Assembly: GCA_020205615.1 (NCBI GenBank)
Contig: CM035171.1
Coordinates: 27,221,741 to 27,285,740 of the forward strand
Reading direction: 5' to 3'
Origin: Panax quinquefolius
Taxonomy: Eukaryota > Streptophyta > Magnoliopsida > Apiales > Araliaceae
Length of the DNA stretch: 64,000 nucleotides
Position numbers and translations under genes: made by a program. Of this stretch, positions 23,196 to 33,732 are shown one piece after another. Positions within the stretch are counted from its first letter, which is position 1. Each line of letters begins with the position of its first letter. Under the pieces are notes generated by a model. That model ran no database searches and was not told the origin of the DNA. It saw only the letters and a program-made list of their open reading frames with translations.

Positions 23196-26066
23196 TGTGA
23201 GACCCCAAATTTTATGAATAAAGATTTAAATTTCTCAAAATATTTTTTAATATTATGGTGTGGATTTGAGACAGTGTTATAGTTGTGGGTAGTATTTATA
23301 AATTTTGAAAAGTATGCAAGTTGTTGTATAATATTCGATTGGTCGGGAATATTCTTTTGTCGGAGAATATCCGCATTTGACCAAGACAATCATTGGTGGA
23401 CCCCACAACGGAATTATTGTCGGATTGAGAAAATGAATTTTTTTTATGAAAATAACGGCGGAAGTTTTACCGTTAAAACTGTTGAACTACTCGGTAGTAA
23501 AAGTACGATGTCTGGCGTGGTTGCATAGTAGCACACAAAGATTGATTATTGATGCTTACGTGAGAAGTCACTCGCTTTTGTTCAATTATTGCTACAAATT
23601 TCACGTGCATACTATCTCACGTTATTTGATTCAATTATTGTCGATATTTTATATATTATTAAATAAATAATTGAGATGACAGTTATTAATATTATTATTT
23701 GCAATATTAACGATGTCTAGAAGTTCTGCCAAGGAGAGGTTTGGTCACCTAATTCCGCGCTAATAGGGAGAAATCCTTATTGGAATGCCCCCTCTTTCCT
23801 AGGAATGACCTGGTCGATTAATATTGTGAATTATAATAAAGGTGATAAGTTTTGTTTTATTATTATTATAAATGTAATAAAATAGAATTTTTTTTATATA
23901 AAACAGAATACTTTTATAAAGTTATTTATTTTATTAGACTATAAATAGAATATATGATATTCTATTATGCATATTGTTTGCATAGTAAAATCTTTTTATA
24001 TAAAACAAAATACTTTTATAAAGTTATTTGTTTTATTAGACTATAAATAGAATATATAATATTCTATTATGCATAGTGTTTGCATAGTGCCTGTATAGTG
24101 TTCTGCATAGTAAATCAATATGGATCATCTGTTTAAAAGTAAATCAATCTGGACCGTTCATGAAGTAGTTACTATTAAGTCCATTCTCCTATAAATAGAA
24201 GCTCATTCCTTCATTATTTCTTACGAATTCACTAAAACTCTAGAGAGAGAATTCTTCTTCTATAATCTTGAGCGTATTTCTTTAGAGTTTAAGAAAGCTT
24301 TGAACGTAGTGCAAGTTTTCTTCAAGTATATCCTCGCCCTACCCATCGGAGTACTCTTCTTTATAAGGTAAGGGATATTATTTGTTGTAATAGTAAGGGG
24401 TATTATTTCTTTCGTCTTCATGAAGAGAACTTCTGTTATTCCATTCTTTATTATTCTGTTGGAATAACCTGTATATGCGGACTACCCTATACTTGGTGAA
24501 ATTCTTATGTTATTCCATTATTTATTATTTTGTTGGAATATCTTGTCTGTGCGTTTACGCATGACCTGGTTCCATTTTTGATTATTCTGTTGGAACATCC
24601 TGTCTGTGCGGTTTATGCATAACCTGGTTCCGTTCTTTATTATTGTGTTGGAACATCCTGTCTGTGCGGATTACGCATGACCTGGTTCCATTCTTTATTA
24701 TTCTGTTAGAATAACCTGTCTGTGCGGTCTATCGCATGCATGGTGATTTCTTTTGTTATTCTATTCTTTATTATTCTGTTGGAATAACCTGTCTATATGG
24801 ATTATCACATACATGGTGAATGACCCTTCGTATTCATTTCTTATTAAATTTTGGAAATGAGCTGTCTACGTGGATTACCGCATGGCGGGTGAAAATCCAT
24901 TGCAGTTTCATATATTTTATGATACTCTTTTGATTAAAGTTTTGGCTTCTATACTCCATGAAATTAGTGGAATATCCTTGATATTTGTGCTTCATCCTGT
25001 ATCTTTTCATGGAAATATTCTTCTGAGCATTCTTGAATTTTTACTCCACAAAGCAGTATCATGTTGACAATTTGGACGTTATTGGTTCCTGGATAAATTA
25101 ATTCTTGAACTTGTTTTATTGAATTATTATGTCATTGTCATCATCCTCATGTTTAAATTATGTTGAAAGTCATCTGGGCTCTGTGGTGCATAGATGGACT
25201 TGGTATGATTATGATCGTGGATTATTCGGTATAATCATGACCGTAATATTACAAATGATGTGAAAAAAGTCCTCATTGGCCCGTAGTGCATTGATAGACA
25301 GTTTTTGGTATGATTATGGCTATGGATTCTCTTCGGCCAAAGGTGTAAAGATGAATTGTTTTATGGCATGATCATGACCGTTGATGAAAACACGATTATC
25401 TTTGGCCCGTAGTGCATAAATAATTCGTGGTCGTGATACTAAAGAATATCCTTGGCCTATAGTGCAGGGATGATTTGATGATGTGGATTATTTATTAAGC
25501 TGAGTTTCAGCGATAAAAGTGATGAAAAATCTTTTAAATCATAGAAGATACTAGATTTTATTCTCTACTTGACTCTTCTAATGGATTGCTTGTTCCGCTG
25601 CAGTTAAACTTGATGGTTGTTATATTGTATCAGTTTAACACTGTTGAATGCTAACGATAATTTATTCTGCATTATCTTAGTCATAATATTTCTTATTGGG
25701 CTAGTTGAGCTCACCCTTTTTGCTTTCATTGTTCTCTTCAGGAAATGAGAACGTAGCAGGGACTAGTCGGGGAACGGAGTGATGGTCCAGATGATAGCAT
25801 TAGTAGTCCTCACTATTCTATGAAATAGTGTGATTATAAATGTAATAAGATTGAATTTGAGTGTGGATATTGTCTAGATGACAATATTCGTGTTAGAACT
25901 CTCGAGATTATGTTTTATGCAGTATTTTGAGTTTGAATCATTCTGAAGACAATATTTGTATTAAAACTCACAGCTCATGTTGTATAATTAAGTTTATATT
26001 TGAATTCTGTACCATGTATTTGGCGACTCAAGATGGGTGATGTATACCTATTTTGGGGGCGTCACA
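23196..26066 (+). repeat. Element B, 5' LTR
   Basis: Starts TGTGAGACCCC and ends GGGGGCGTCACA. A TATAAATA box is at 24190-24197, a usual distance before the transcribed part. Two tandem arrays lie in the downstream half: about 24430-24810 (about 62-bp units with TTATTCTGTTGGAA and CTGTCTGTGCGG) and about 25190-25470 (units with GGCCCGTAGTGCAT). Both also occur in the 3' LTR. Confidence 0.9.
24430..24810 (+). repeat. About 62-bp tandem repeat in B LTR
   Basis: Roughly six diverged units with TTATTCTGTTGGAA, CCTGTCTGTGCGG, TTACGCATGACCTGG. The counterpart in the 3' LTR is about 29690-30080. It lies downstream of the TATA box and so inside the predicted transcript leader. Confidence 0.85.
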
Positions 26067-26068
26067 GT

Positions 26069-26080
26069 TGGTATCAAAGC
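26069..26080 (+). other. Element B primer-binding site
   Basis: TGGTATCAAAGC, two bases after the LTR. It matches the initiator Met-tRNA complement used by most plant gypsy and copia elements, with A for the usual G at position 9. Confidence 0.9.
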
Positions 26081-26175
26081 TTAGGGATATGATCTCTGGC
26101 TGAGATGTGAGACAAGAACTAGGAAGGGAGAGACGAGAAATTCCTTCGCTAGTATGACCTACCTAAGTTTATTTG

Positions 26176-26244
26176 GTATTTAATTGGTCGGTCAGAGTAA
26201 AGGGATAATATGTGATATGATAACTAACACTTGTTTTGTGGCAG
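26176..26244 (+). other. Possible leader intron before the first ORF of B
   Basis: A donor TTTG|GTATTTAATTGG and an acceptor TTGTTTTGTGGCAG lie just upstream of the ATG at 26254. The same donor and acceptor words occur at the same place in element A (complement of about 55470-55545). Its 69-nt length is near the lower limit for plant introns. There is no transcript evidence here. Confidence 0.35.
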
Positions 26245-26253
26245 TGTTTGAAA

Positions 26254-27015
26254 ATGGCAGCTGAAAATGTTAACAATGGAGTGAATGAGACCGTTGAGAC
26301 ACATTTAATCACTAACCAGGTTAATGTGATGTCAGACGAAGAAGAAATTAGAGATATCTACGTGGTGAGTGAAGAACTAATAGTTGCACCTGAGCTAGTT
26401 GCAGAGGTAGTAGCTGAGAGCGAGGAAGAAGAGGAAGAAGAGGAACCTGAGGAGAATTTATTAGAAGAATTTTATGATCGATATTTAGAATTACAAAATC
26501 GTATTCATGAGTTAGAAGAGCAGGCTGAAGAACGACAGGCGGTCATGGAGTAAAGAGATGTAACAATTCAAAATTATGTTACCCGATGTGCGATGCTTGA
26601 ACAGAAGCACTCTTTGGCAGAGTATAAGATATTAGAGCTGGAATCTGTGAATGCTATGATCAAAGTTCTGATGAAAGAAGAAACAACTGAACGAAGGAGA
26701 ATAGATGATGCATGGGTAAAAGCCGCACGACGCGTAGATATTGTAGAAAAAGACGTCCGATCCAATAAGGCCAAAATAGATGAAGTGGATTTTGCTTTTT
26801 GGACAACAATTGGGAGAATCCAACATCGAATTTGGAATTACCCTGTGCAGAGCGGTCAACCCCAATTCGATATGGATCGGAGAGTAATGATTCAAATCAT
26901 GGATCAGGAATGTGACGAAGCAATCAATGGTGGAATGTCCTCTATAGCAAAGTCAAGTCTAGCTGGGATGGTGACGCCAAAGAATGTCCCAGACAAGTCA
27001 AAATCGATAGTTTAA
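26254..27015 (+). pseudogene. Element B extra ORF: acidic N-terminus plus coiled coil
   Basis: One frame from the ATG at 26254, interrupted only by a TAA at 26551-26553, gives about 253 codons. The N-terminus NVNNGVNE resembles the gag start of element A. Next come IRDIYVVSEELIV, a run of Glu (about residues 60-75), a long heptad-rich helix (YLELQNRIHELEEQAEERQ and on to about residue 170) and a C-terminal part with TTIGRIQHRIWNY and RRVMIQIMDQE. The upstream ORF of element X (62638-63437) has the same order and matching C-terminal spacing, so the two are homologous. It has no gag core or CCHC knuckle. Its function is unknown; dimerisation through the coiled coil is an inference. Confidence 0.7.
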
Positions 27016-27059
27016 AAGATAACATTTTTTTTGTGACGAGGAACACGAATGAAGTTAGC

Positions 27060-27470
27060 ACGGGTTAGTTAATTATAAATTCTTTCAAAGTCTATACCTT
27101 ATTAGATACCAGTTCTACCCATTCTTTTATCTCTCTTGATTGCGCTCAACGTTTAAATTTGACTTCGGAGAAATTAGACTTTGACTTATTGGTTGAAACT
27201 TCATTAGTAGAAACCTTCGTTACCTCCACTGTTTATAAATCTTGTTGATTCAAATCGACACTTTCACGTTACCTGTCGATCTTATCTCTTGGAAAATACT
27301 TGCCTTGAATGTGATTTTAGGGATCGATTGGTTAACTACTCATCAAGCTTTTCGTAAGGTTGTTAGCTTTCATATTCCTAACCAACCTGTTATGCGAATT
27401 CAAGCAACCAAACCACTAAAGTTAATCACTGTTATATCAAGCCATAAGTAAAGAGCCCCGATCCTTTCGT
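27060..27470 (+). pseudogene. Element B protease remnant
   Basis: Pieces in two frames read YTLLDTSSTHSFISLDCAQ-like sequence (near 27098-27150) and LALNVILGIDWLTTHQAFRK (27295-27355). These are the start and end of the gypsy retropepsin domain. A frameshift separates them. Confidence 0.65.
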
Positions 27471-28140
27471 TGTTGACTTCATTATGTGGAATGCACCGAA
27501 GCCAGACTTTCTGTAGGCGACGCTGTGAATGATGATGGCAAGTTGATAGGTATCAATGTGACGTGCTATCCAAGTCTTGGATGAGAGTCACAGTTTTGAA
27601 TGACATTTCTATCGTTAATAAATTTCCTGACGTATTCCTGAAGGACTTCTTAGCCTACCCCTAGAGCGTGAAATCGAATTTTGTATTGACCCTAGTACAA
27701 AACCCATTTCTAAAACCCTCAAATATTTCTTCAACTAAAATGAACGTAACATGCGCCAAAGACGTTGGCTCGAGCTGTTGAAGATTACAATCATACCATT
27801 CAATATCATCGTGGAAGTGCGAACGTTGTAGACGCGTTGAGTAGAAGATCGTATGCGTTTACGAAAGTGCGATGTTGTTAACACAAAAACCCATTTCGTA
27901 TAACTTACAAATGATGAAGATAGAGTTAAAAACTCTAGGGACCTACGTGAAGATAACGAATATACGAGTAGAATCGACTTTAATCGATAAAGTTAAAGCC
28001 GCTCAAGCTACACACCCGAATCTGATGAATGAGAAGAAGAAGGTTTAAGAGGGCGTTATTCTAGAAGCAAGAATCGACGAAGAGAGGAAATCTCAACCCT
28101 CGATTTAATTGGCCCATTTGAAATCCTTGATCGAGTAAGA
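27471..28140 (+). pseudogene. Element B scraps of pre-RT linker, RNase H and integrase region
   Basis: Near 27602-27720 a frame reads VNKFPDVFLKD and a decayed form of the linker before RT. Directly after it (about 27720-27860) comes the C-terminal end of RNase H, with NERNMRQRRWLELL and an ALSRR-like end. The whole RT palm and fingers, with the catalytic Asp pair, are therefore missing. From 27870 to 28140 only weak integrase-like traces remain. Confidence 0.6.
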
Positions 28141-28143
28141 ACT

Positions 28144-28425
28144 GTGGCCTATAGACTCGTTTTACCGCCAAGTATGTCGCGTGTTCATAACATTTTTCAC
28201 GTATCGATATTACGTAAATACGTGGATGACCTGAACCACGTTATTAAATTAGAACTAGATGAGATAGCAGAAGATTTAACGTATGAGGAGATACATGTTA
28301 AAATCTTAGATAAGAAGGATCATATTCAACACTCAAAGGTTATACCTCAAGAGTTGAATCAAAATGAAGTCAAGGTATCCTCATCTCTTGACATACCACT
28401 GCGTCGTACGAAATTTCGAGGGTGA
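28144..28425 (+). pseudogene. Element B integrase C-terminus with partial chromodomain
   Basis: An open frame reads AYRLVLPPSMSRVHNIFHVS, LRKYVDDLNHVI, EEIHVKILDKKDHI and KVIPQE, the usual end of Tekay integrase. The chromodomain core (VKVLWRNH to ELE, present in A and C) is deleted. Only traces of the E-M-K-x-K-Y-P-H-L-F helix remain out of frame. Confidence 0.8.
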
Positions 28426-28433
28426 AATTTCAT

Positions 28434-28446
28434 AAGGAGGGGAGAT
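28434..28446 (+). other. Element B polypurine tract
   Basis: AAGGAGGGGAGAT abuts the 3' LTR start at 28447. It is the expected plus-strand primer. Confidence 0.9.
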
Positions 28447-31332
28447 TGTGAGACCCCAAATTTTATGAATAAAGATTTAAATTTCTCAAAATATTTTTTA
28501 ATATTATGGTGTGGATTTGAGACAGTGTTATAGTTGTGGGTAGTATTTATAAATTTTGAAAAGTATGCAAGTTGTTGTATAATATTCGATTGGTCGGGGA
28601 ATATTCTTTTTGTCGGAGAATATCCGTACGACGGTACAATCATTGGTGGACCCCACAACGGAATTATTTTCGGATTGAGAAAATGAATTTTTTTTTTATG
28701 AAAATAACAACGGAAGTTTTACCGTTAAAATTGTTGAACTACTTTCATTAGTAAAAAGTACAATGTCTGGCGCGTGGTTGCATAGTAGCACACAGTATTG
28801 ATTATTGATGCTTACGTGAGAAGTCACTCAGTTTTGTTCAATTATTGCTACAGTAATTGCTGCATACTATCTCACGTTATTTGATTCAATTATTGTCGAT
28901 ATTTTATATATTATTAAATAAATAATTGAGATGACAGAGTTATTAATATTATTATTTGCAATATTAACGATGTCTAGAAGTTCTGCCAAGGAGAGGTTTG
29001 GTCACCTAATTCCGCGTTAATAGGGAGAAATCCTTATTGGAATGCCCCCTCTTTCCTGGAAATGACCTGGTCGATTAATATTGTGAATTATAATAAAGGT
29101 GATATGTTTTGTTTTATTATTATTATAAATGTAATAAAATAGAAAACTTTTTATATAAAACAGAATACTTTTATAAAGTTATTTATTTTATTAGACTATA
29201 AATAGAATATATGATATTCTATTATGCATAGTGTTTGCATAGTGTCTGCATAGTAAAATCAATTTATATAAAATAGAATAATTTTATAAAGTTATTTGTT
29301 TTATTAGACTATAAATAGAATATATAATATTCTATTATGTATAGTGTTTGCATAGTGTCTGCATAGTGTTCTGCATAGTAAATCAATATAGACCATCCGT
29401 TTAAAAGTAAATCAATCTGGACCGTTCATGAATTAGTTACTATTCAGTCCATTCTCCTATAAATTGAAACTCATTCCTTCATTATTTCTTACGAATTCAC
29501 TGAAACTCTAGAGAGAGAATTCTTCTTCTATAATCTTGAGTGTATTTCTTTAGAGTTTAAGAAAGCTTTGAGCGTAGTGCAAGTTTTCTTCAAGTATATC
29601 CCCTCCCTACCCATCGGAGTACTCTTCTTTATAAGGTAAGGGATATTATTTGTTGTACTCGTAAGGGGTATTATTTCTTTCGTCTTCATGAAGAGAACTT
29701 CTGTTATTCCATTCTTTATTATTCTGTTGGAATAACCTGTATATGCGGACTACCCTATACTTGATGAAATTCTTCTGTTATTCCATTATTTATTATTCTG
29801 TTGGAATATCCTGTTTGTGCATTTACGCATGACCTGGTTCCGTTCCTTATTATTCTATTGGAACATCCTGTCTGTGCGGTTTATGCATGACCTGGTTCCG
29901 TTCTTTATTATTCTGTTGGAACATCCTGTCTGTGCGGATTACGCATGACCTGGTTCCATTCTTTATTATTTTATTGGAACAACCTGTCTGTGCGGTCTAT
30001 CGCATGCATGGTGATTTCTTTTGTTATTCTATTCTGTATTATTCTGTTGGAATAACCTGTCTATGTGGATTATCACATATATGGTGAATGACCCTTCTTA
30101 TTCATTTCTTATTAAATTGTGGAAATGAGCTGTCTACGTGGATTACCGCATGGAGGGTGAAAATCCATTGCAGTTTCATATATTCTATGATACTCTTTTG
30201 GTTAAAGTTTTGACTTCTATACTCCATGAAATTAGTGGAATATCCTTGTCATTTGCGCTTCATCCAGTATCTTTTCATGGAAATATTCTTCTGAGCATTC
30301 TTGAATTTTTACTCCACAAAGCAGTATCATGTTGACAATTTGGACGTTATTGGTTCCTAGATAAATTAATTCTTGAACTTGTTTTATTGAATTATTATGT
30401 CATTGTCATCATCCTCATGTTTATATTATGTTGAAAGTCATCTGTGGCCTGTAGTGCATAAATGGACTTGGTATGATTATGATCAGGGATTATTCGGTAT
30501 AATCATGACCGTAATGTTACAAATGATGTGAAAAATGTCTTCATTGTCCCGTAGTGCATTGATGGACAGTTTTTGGTATGATTATGGCTATGGATTCTCT
30601 TCGGTCAAGGGTGTAAAGATGAATTATTTTATGGCATGATCAGAACCGTTGATGAAAACACGATTATCTTTGGCCCGTAGTGCATGAATAATTCATGGTC
30701 GTGATACTAAAGAATATCATTGGCCTGTAGTGCAGGGATGATTTGATGATGTAGATTATTTATTAAGCTTAGTCTCAGCAATAAAAGTGATGAAAAACCT
30801 TTTAAATCATAGAAGATAGTAGATTTTATTCTCCACTTGACTCTTCTAATGGATTGCTTGTTCCGCTGCAGTTAAACTTGATGGTTGTTATATTGTATCA
30901 GTTTAACACTGTTGAAGGCTAACGATAATTTATTCTGCATTATCTTAGTCATAATATTTCTTATTGGGCTAGTTGAGCTCACCCTTTTTGCTTCATTGTT
31001 CTCTTCAAGAAATGAGAACGTAGCAGGGACTAGTCGAGGAACAGAGTAACGGTCCAGATGATAGCATTAGTAGTCCTCACTATTCTATGAAATAGTGTGA
31101 TTATAAATGTAACAAGATTGAATTTTAGTGTGGATATTGTCTAGATGACAATATTCGTGTTAGAACTCTCAGATTATGTTTTGTCGTATTTTGAGTTTGA
31201 ATATTGTCTAGAAGACAATATTTGTATTAAAACTCACAGCTCATGTTGTATAATTAAGTTTGTATTTGAATTCTGTACCATGTATTTGGCGACTCAAGAT
31301 GGGTGATGTATACCTATTTTGGGGGCGTCACA
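28447..31332 (+). repeat. Element B, 3' LTR
   Basis: Collinear with 23196-26066 and ends GGGGGCGTCACA, followed by AAAAA. Differences from the 5' LTR are mostly single bases and short indels, so B integrated fairly recently compared with C. Confidence 0.9.
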
Positions 31333-31337
31333 AAAAA
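31333..31337. repeat. Element B target-site duplication, right
   Basis: AAAAA following the LTR end; pairs with 23191-23195. Confidence 0.75.
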
Positions 31338-31692
31338 TCAGTACATAAAGAATTATAAAATATAATCAGTAACCAACTACATATGTAAAAGTAACCAACT
31401 GTATAGTTATTAGTAACATGCATAAAATATTATCAGTAACCAACTATATATGTAAAGGTAACCAACTACATTGTTATTAGTAAACTGCATAAAATATAAT
31501 TAGCCCTAACTGTGTATATTCAGGCAACCAACTACATTGTTAATAGTAACATGCATATAATATAATTAGTATTCAAATGTGTATATAAAGGTAACCAACT
31601 ATATTGTTAATAGTAACCTGCACAAAATATAATCAGTAACCAATTGTATAACTAAAGGTAACCAACTACATTCTTATTTGTAACCTGCATAC
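31338..31692. repeat. GTAACCAACTA-rich intron of the Ulp1-like gene
   Basis: Short repeats of GTAACCAACTACATTGTTATTAG type at about 35-70 bp spacing fill the intron next to element B. No gene is seen. Confidence 0.7.
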
Positions 31693-32555
31693 CTGTCTAG
31701 AACCAAATACTAGATCGTTCAACTTGTCATTTGTGGAGGGCTTCACTAGTTCCTTCCATCTAAATAATCGAACATCCGATGGATGATCGTCATTACATAT
31801 ACCCCGGGCTTTGAATTTCGGAATGGTTTCAAACAAGAAAACTTGGAATACATAAGGAAGCCCATTCAATTTGTACAATTTTGTATAATGCTCCTTATAG
31901 AAATTATATATCCAACCACCATTCGTTCCCTTCTTCAAACGCCCCTTCAAAGCATTGGACAAAGATTACTTTGTCTGCTCAAATGCGACTTTTCCCCAAG
32001 GATAACTACTAACATCGCCAAAACTTAAAAAGTTAATCATTGCCCCATCCACATAGTTATCAGAAACGGTGGATAGTATGAAATTAAACACCAACATAAT
32101 AATCGACATCCTAACAGCCTCATCATCATCATCAAAAAATGCCTTATGATATACCCTCCCTATACTACTACGCATCACAACCTCATCCCCAAAAAACTTT
32201 TCCACCAACAGATTCTCCATACCTTTGTATGCAGATATGTCATCGTCACCTTGCCATCTCAAACCAGAAATCAGACAGAACTCTGGCAAACCAAACCTGA
32301 TCCTTTTCTCCCCGAACAGAAACCATATTTCACTGTTGTCCCTTTGGTGAACCTCCCTCACAAGAGCGTGGTGAAGAATCTGGGAATACATTTGGTGTTC
32401 ACCAAAATCAAGAAAATTACCAAAACATGACGCCTTAAACTTGTCCAACTGACTTTGGTTCAATTTCTTCATAATAATACCGGGGACTTCCATGTCACAC
32501 CAATATATTATTTTCCAGTGAAATTTCTGTTGCGTTCCTTATAATAAAGATCCCA
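31693..32555 (-). pseudogene. Ulp1-like gene DUF1985 exon
   Basis: The minus-strand exon starts after a TTGCAG acceptor and gives EVPGIIMKKLNQSQLDKFKA, SCFGNFLDFGEHQMYSQIL, IRFGLPEFCLISGLRW and, after one stop at 31966-31968, LYKLNGLPYVFQVFLFETIP. F-G-x-x-E-F-x-x-I-T/S-G-L and the later G-x-P-x-x-F-Q-V-x-x-x-E-x-I-P are characteristic of DUF1985, a plant domain found next to MULE Ulp1 peptidases. It ends at a CAG|GTATGC donor. The single stop is a TAA where Gln (CAA) would fit. Otherwise about 280 codons are open. Confidence 0.85.
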
Positions 32556-33501
32556 TATCTGCAAATAAACAAAATTAGATTTAAACAATCATTGGTAACC
32601 AATATAAATAATATTTATACCCTAAACAGTTACGTAGTAACCACCAAATAATATCATAGTAACCAAAACATAATATAACAATTACACAGTAACAAAAACA
32701 GAATATAAAAATTAACCAACATCCCATATTGAGGGCACAATAATAGTTACAAAATTATAATATAACAGTAACCATAACATAATAAAGAAGTAACTTAACA
32801 GTTATATTATATATTCTAATGGTAACCAAAACAGAAACAATATGTAGTCACGCGCATTTTAGGCAAGCCATGCATACCATATAATTACATAGTAACCATA
32901 AATAACAAAATATAAAAAACCATAATCCTACATTGATGGCTCACTAATAGTAGCCAAATCATAATATAACAGTAACCATAACATAATAAAACAGTAACCA
33001 AATATTTATTTAATAGTAACGAAAACATAATTTAATGGAAACCAAAACAAAAACATGTAGTCAAACCCATTTTAGGCAAGCCATGTATACTACACAATTA
33101 CATAGAAACCATAACAAAATATAAAAGTAACCAAAATCCCACATTAAGGGCACAATAATAGTAGCCAAATCATACGATAACATTAACCATAACATACTAA
33201 AGAAGTAACCGAACAGTTATATGATAGTAACCAAAACATATTTTAATGGTAACCAATACATAAACAACATGTAGACCAAACCTAGTTTAGGAAACCCATG
33301 TATACTAAACAAATACATAGTAACCATAACAACATAAAAAGGTAACCAAAATCCCAAATTGAGGGAACAATGATGGTACCCAAATCATAAGCTAACAGTA
33401 ACCAACACATAATAAATAAGTAACCAAACAATAATATGATACTAACAGTAACATAATTTAAATTAGCACACCTTTAGAATTTTGTGTGTGGGGATTATTT
33501 T
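32556..33501. repeat. GTAACC-rich intron of the Ulp1-like gene
   Basis: Degenerate units with AGTAACCAAAACATAA, CCCACATTGATGGCACAATAATAGTAGCC and TTTAGGCAAGCCATGTATACT repeat at roughly 150-200 bp. The last two words also occur at 9800-9900, in the spacer of the same element. No gene is seen. Confidence 0.75.
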
Positions 33502-33732
33502 CTAGCTATGAACTTCACCTTCAGTTTTAATTACATGGACATCAAAATCAGACTCCAACTGCACTTCAGTAGGCTTTATATTACCATGTATCACCAACCT
33601 ACTGTCCTTCTTACTGAATTTATCACCTATATTCTTCCTCTTCCTCTCCATAACAAACTTCTTCAAATCCTTAACAGAATCACCCTCCGTGATTCTTTTT
33701 CTCTTTCCATCCTTCTTCCTTGTATCAACCAT
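33502..33732 (-). pseudogene. Ulp1-like gene N-terminal exon with basic stretch
   Basis: The ATG at 33730-33732 begins MVDTRKKDGKRKRITEG, then KKFVMERKRKNIGDKFSKK. These are two basic clusters that could act as nuclear localisation signals, fitting a SUMO protease-like protein. No recognised domain follows. I prefer this Met to upstream frame because VDTRKK starts a basic tract and the preceding sequence is AT-rich leader. Confidence 0.55.

Larger units (their letters stand above)
23196..31332 (+). mobile_element. Element B: internally deleted chromovirus-type gypsy element
   Basis: The 5' LTR (23196-26066) and 3' LTR (28447-31332) are about 2.9 kb each and highly similar. They are bounded by TG and CA and by 5-bp AAAAA duplications. 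The internal part is only 2380 bp. It keeps the primer site, an acidic/coiled-coil ORF, a protease tail, scraps of the RT linker and RNase H, the integrase C-terminus and the purine tract. The RT catalytic core, most of the integrase and half of the chromodomain are missing. It is therefore a non-autonomous deletion derivative. It sits in an intron of the MULE E Ulp1-like gene, opposite in orientation to that gene. Confidence 0.92.
10369..33732 (-). pseudogene. MULE-borne Ulp1-like gene (DUF1985, acidic linker, C48 peptidase), multi-exon, split by elements C and B
   Basis: The gene runs leftward from an ATG at 33730-33732. The supported segments, described individually, are 33502-33732, 31693-32555, 22398-23130, 22235-22318, about 21740-21945, 11333-11400, about 10645-11174 and 10369-10574. 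Element B lies in the intron after 31693 and element C in the intron after about 21740, so no coding exon is broken by them. C48 peptidases of this class process or remove SUMO, and plant MULEs of the Kaonashi type carry such genes with an N-terminal DUF1985. Several in-frame stops (31966, 10905, 10671) and one frameshift near 22890 make this copy inactive. The exon set is my inference from splice motifs and domain order; transcript evidence could change the boundaries. Confidence 0.65.
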
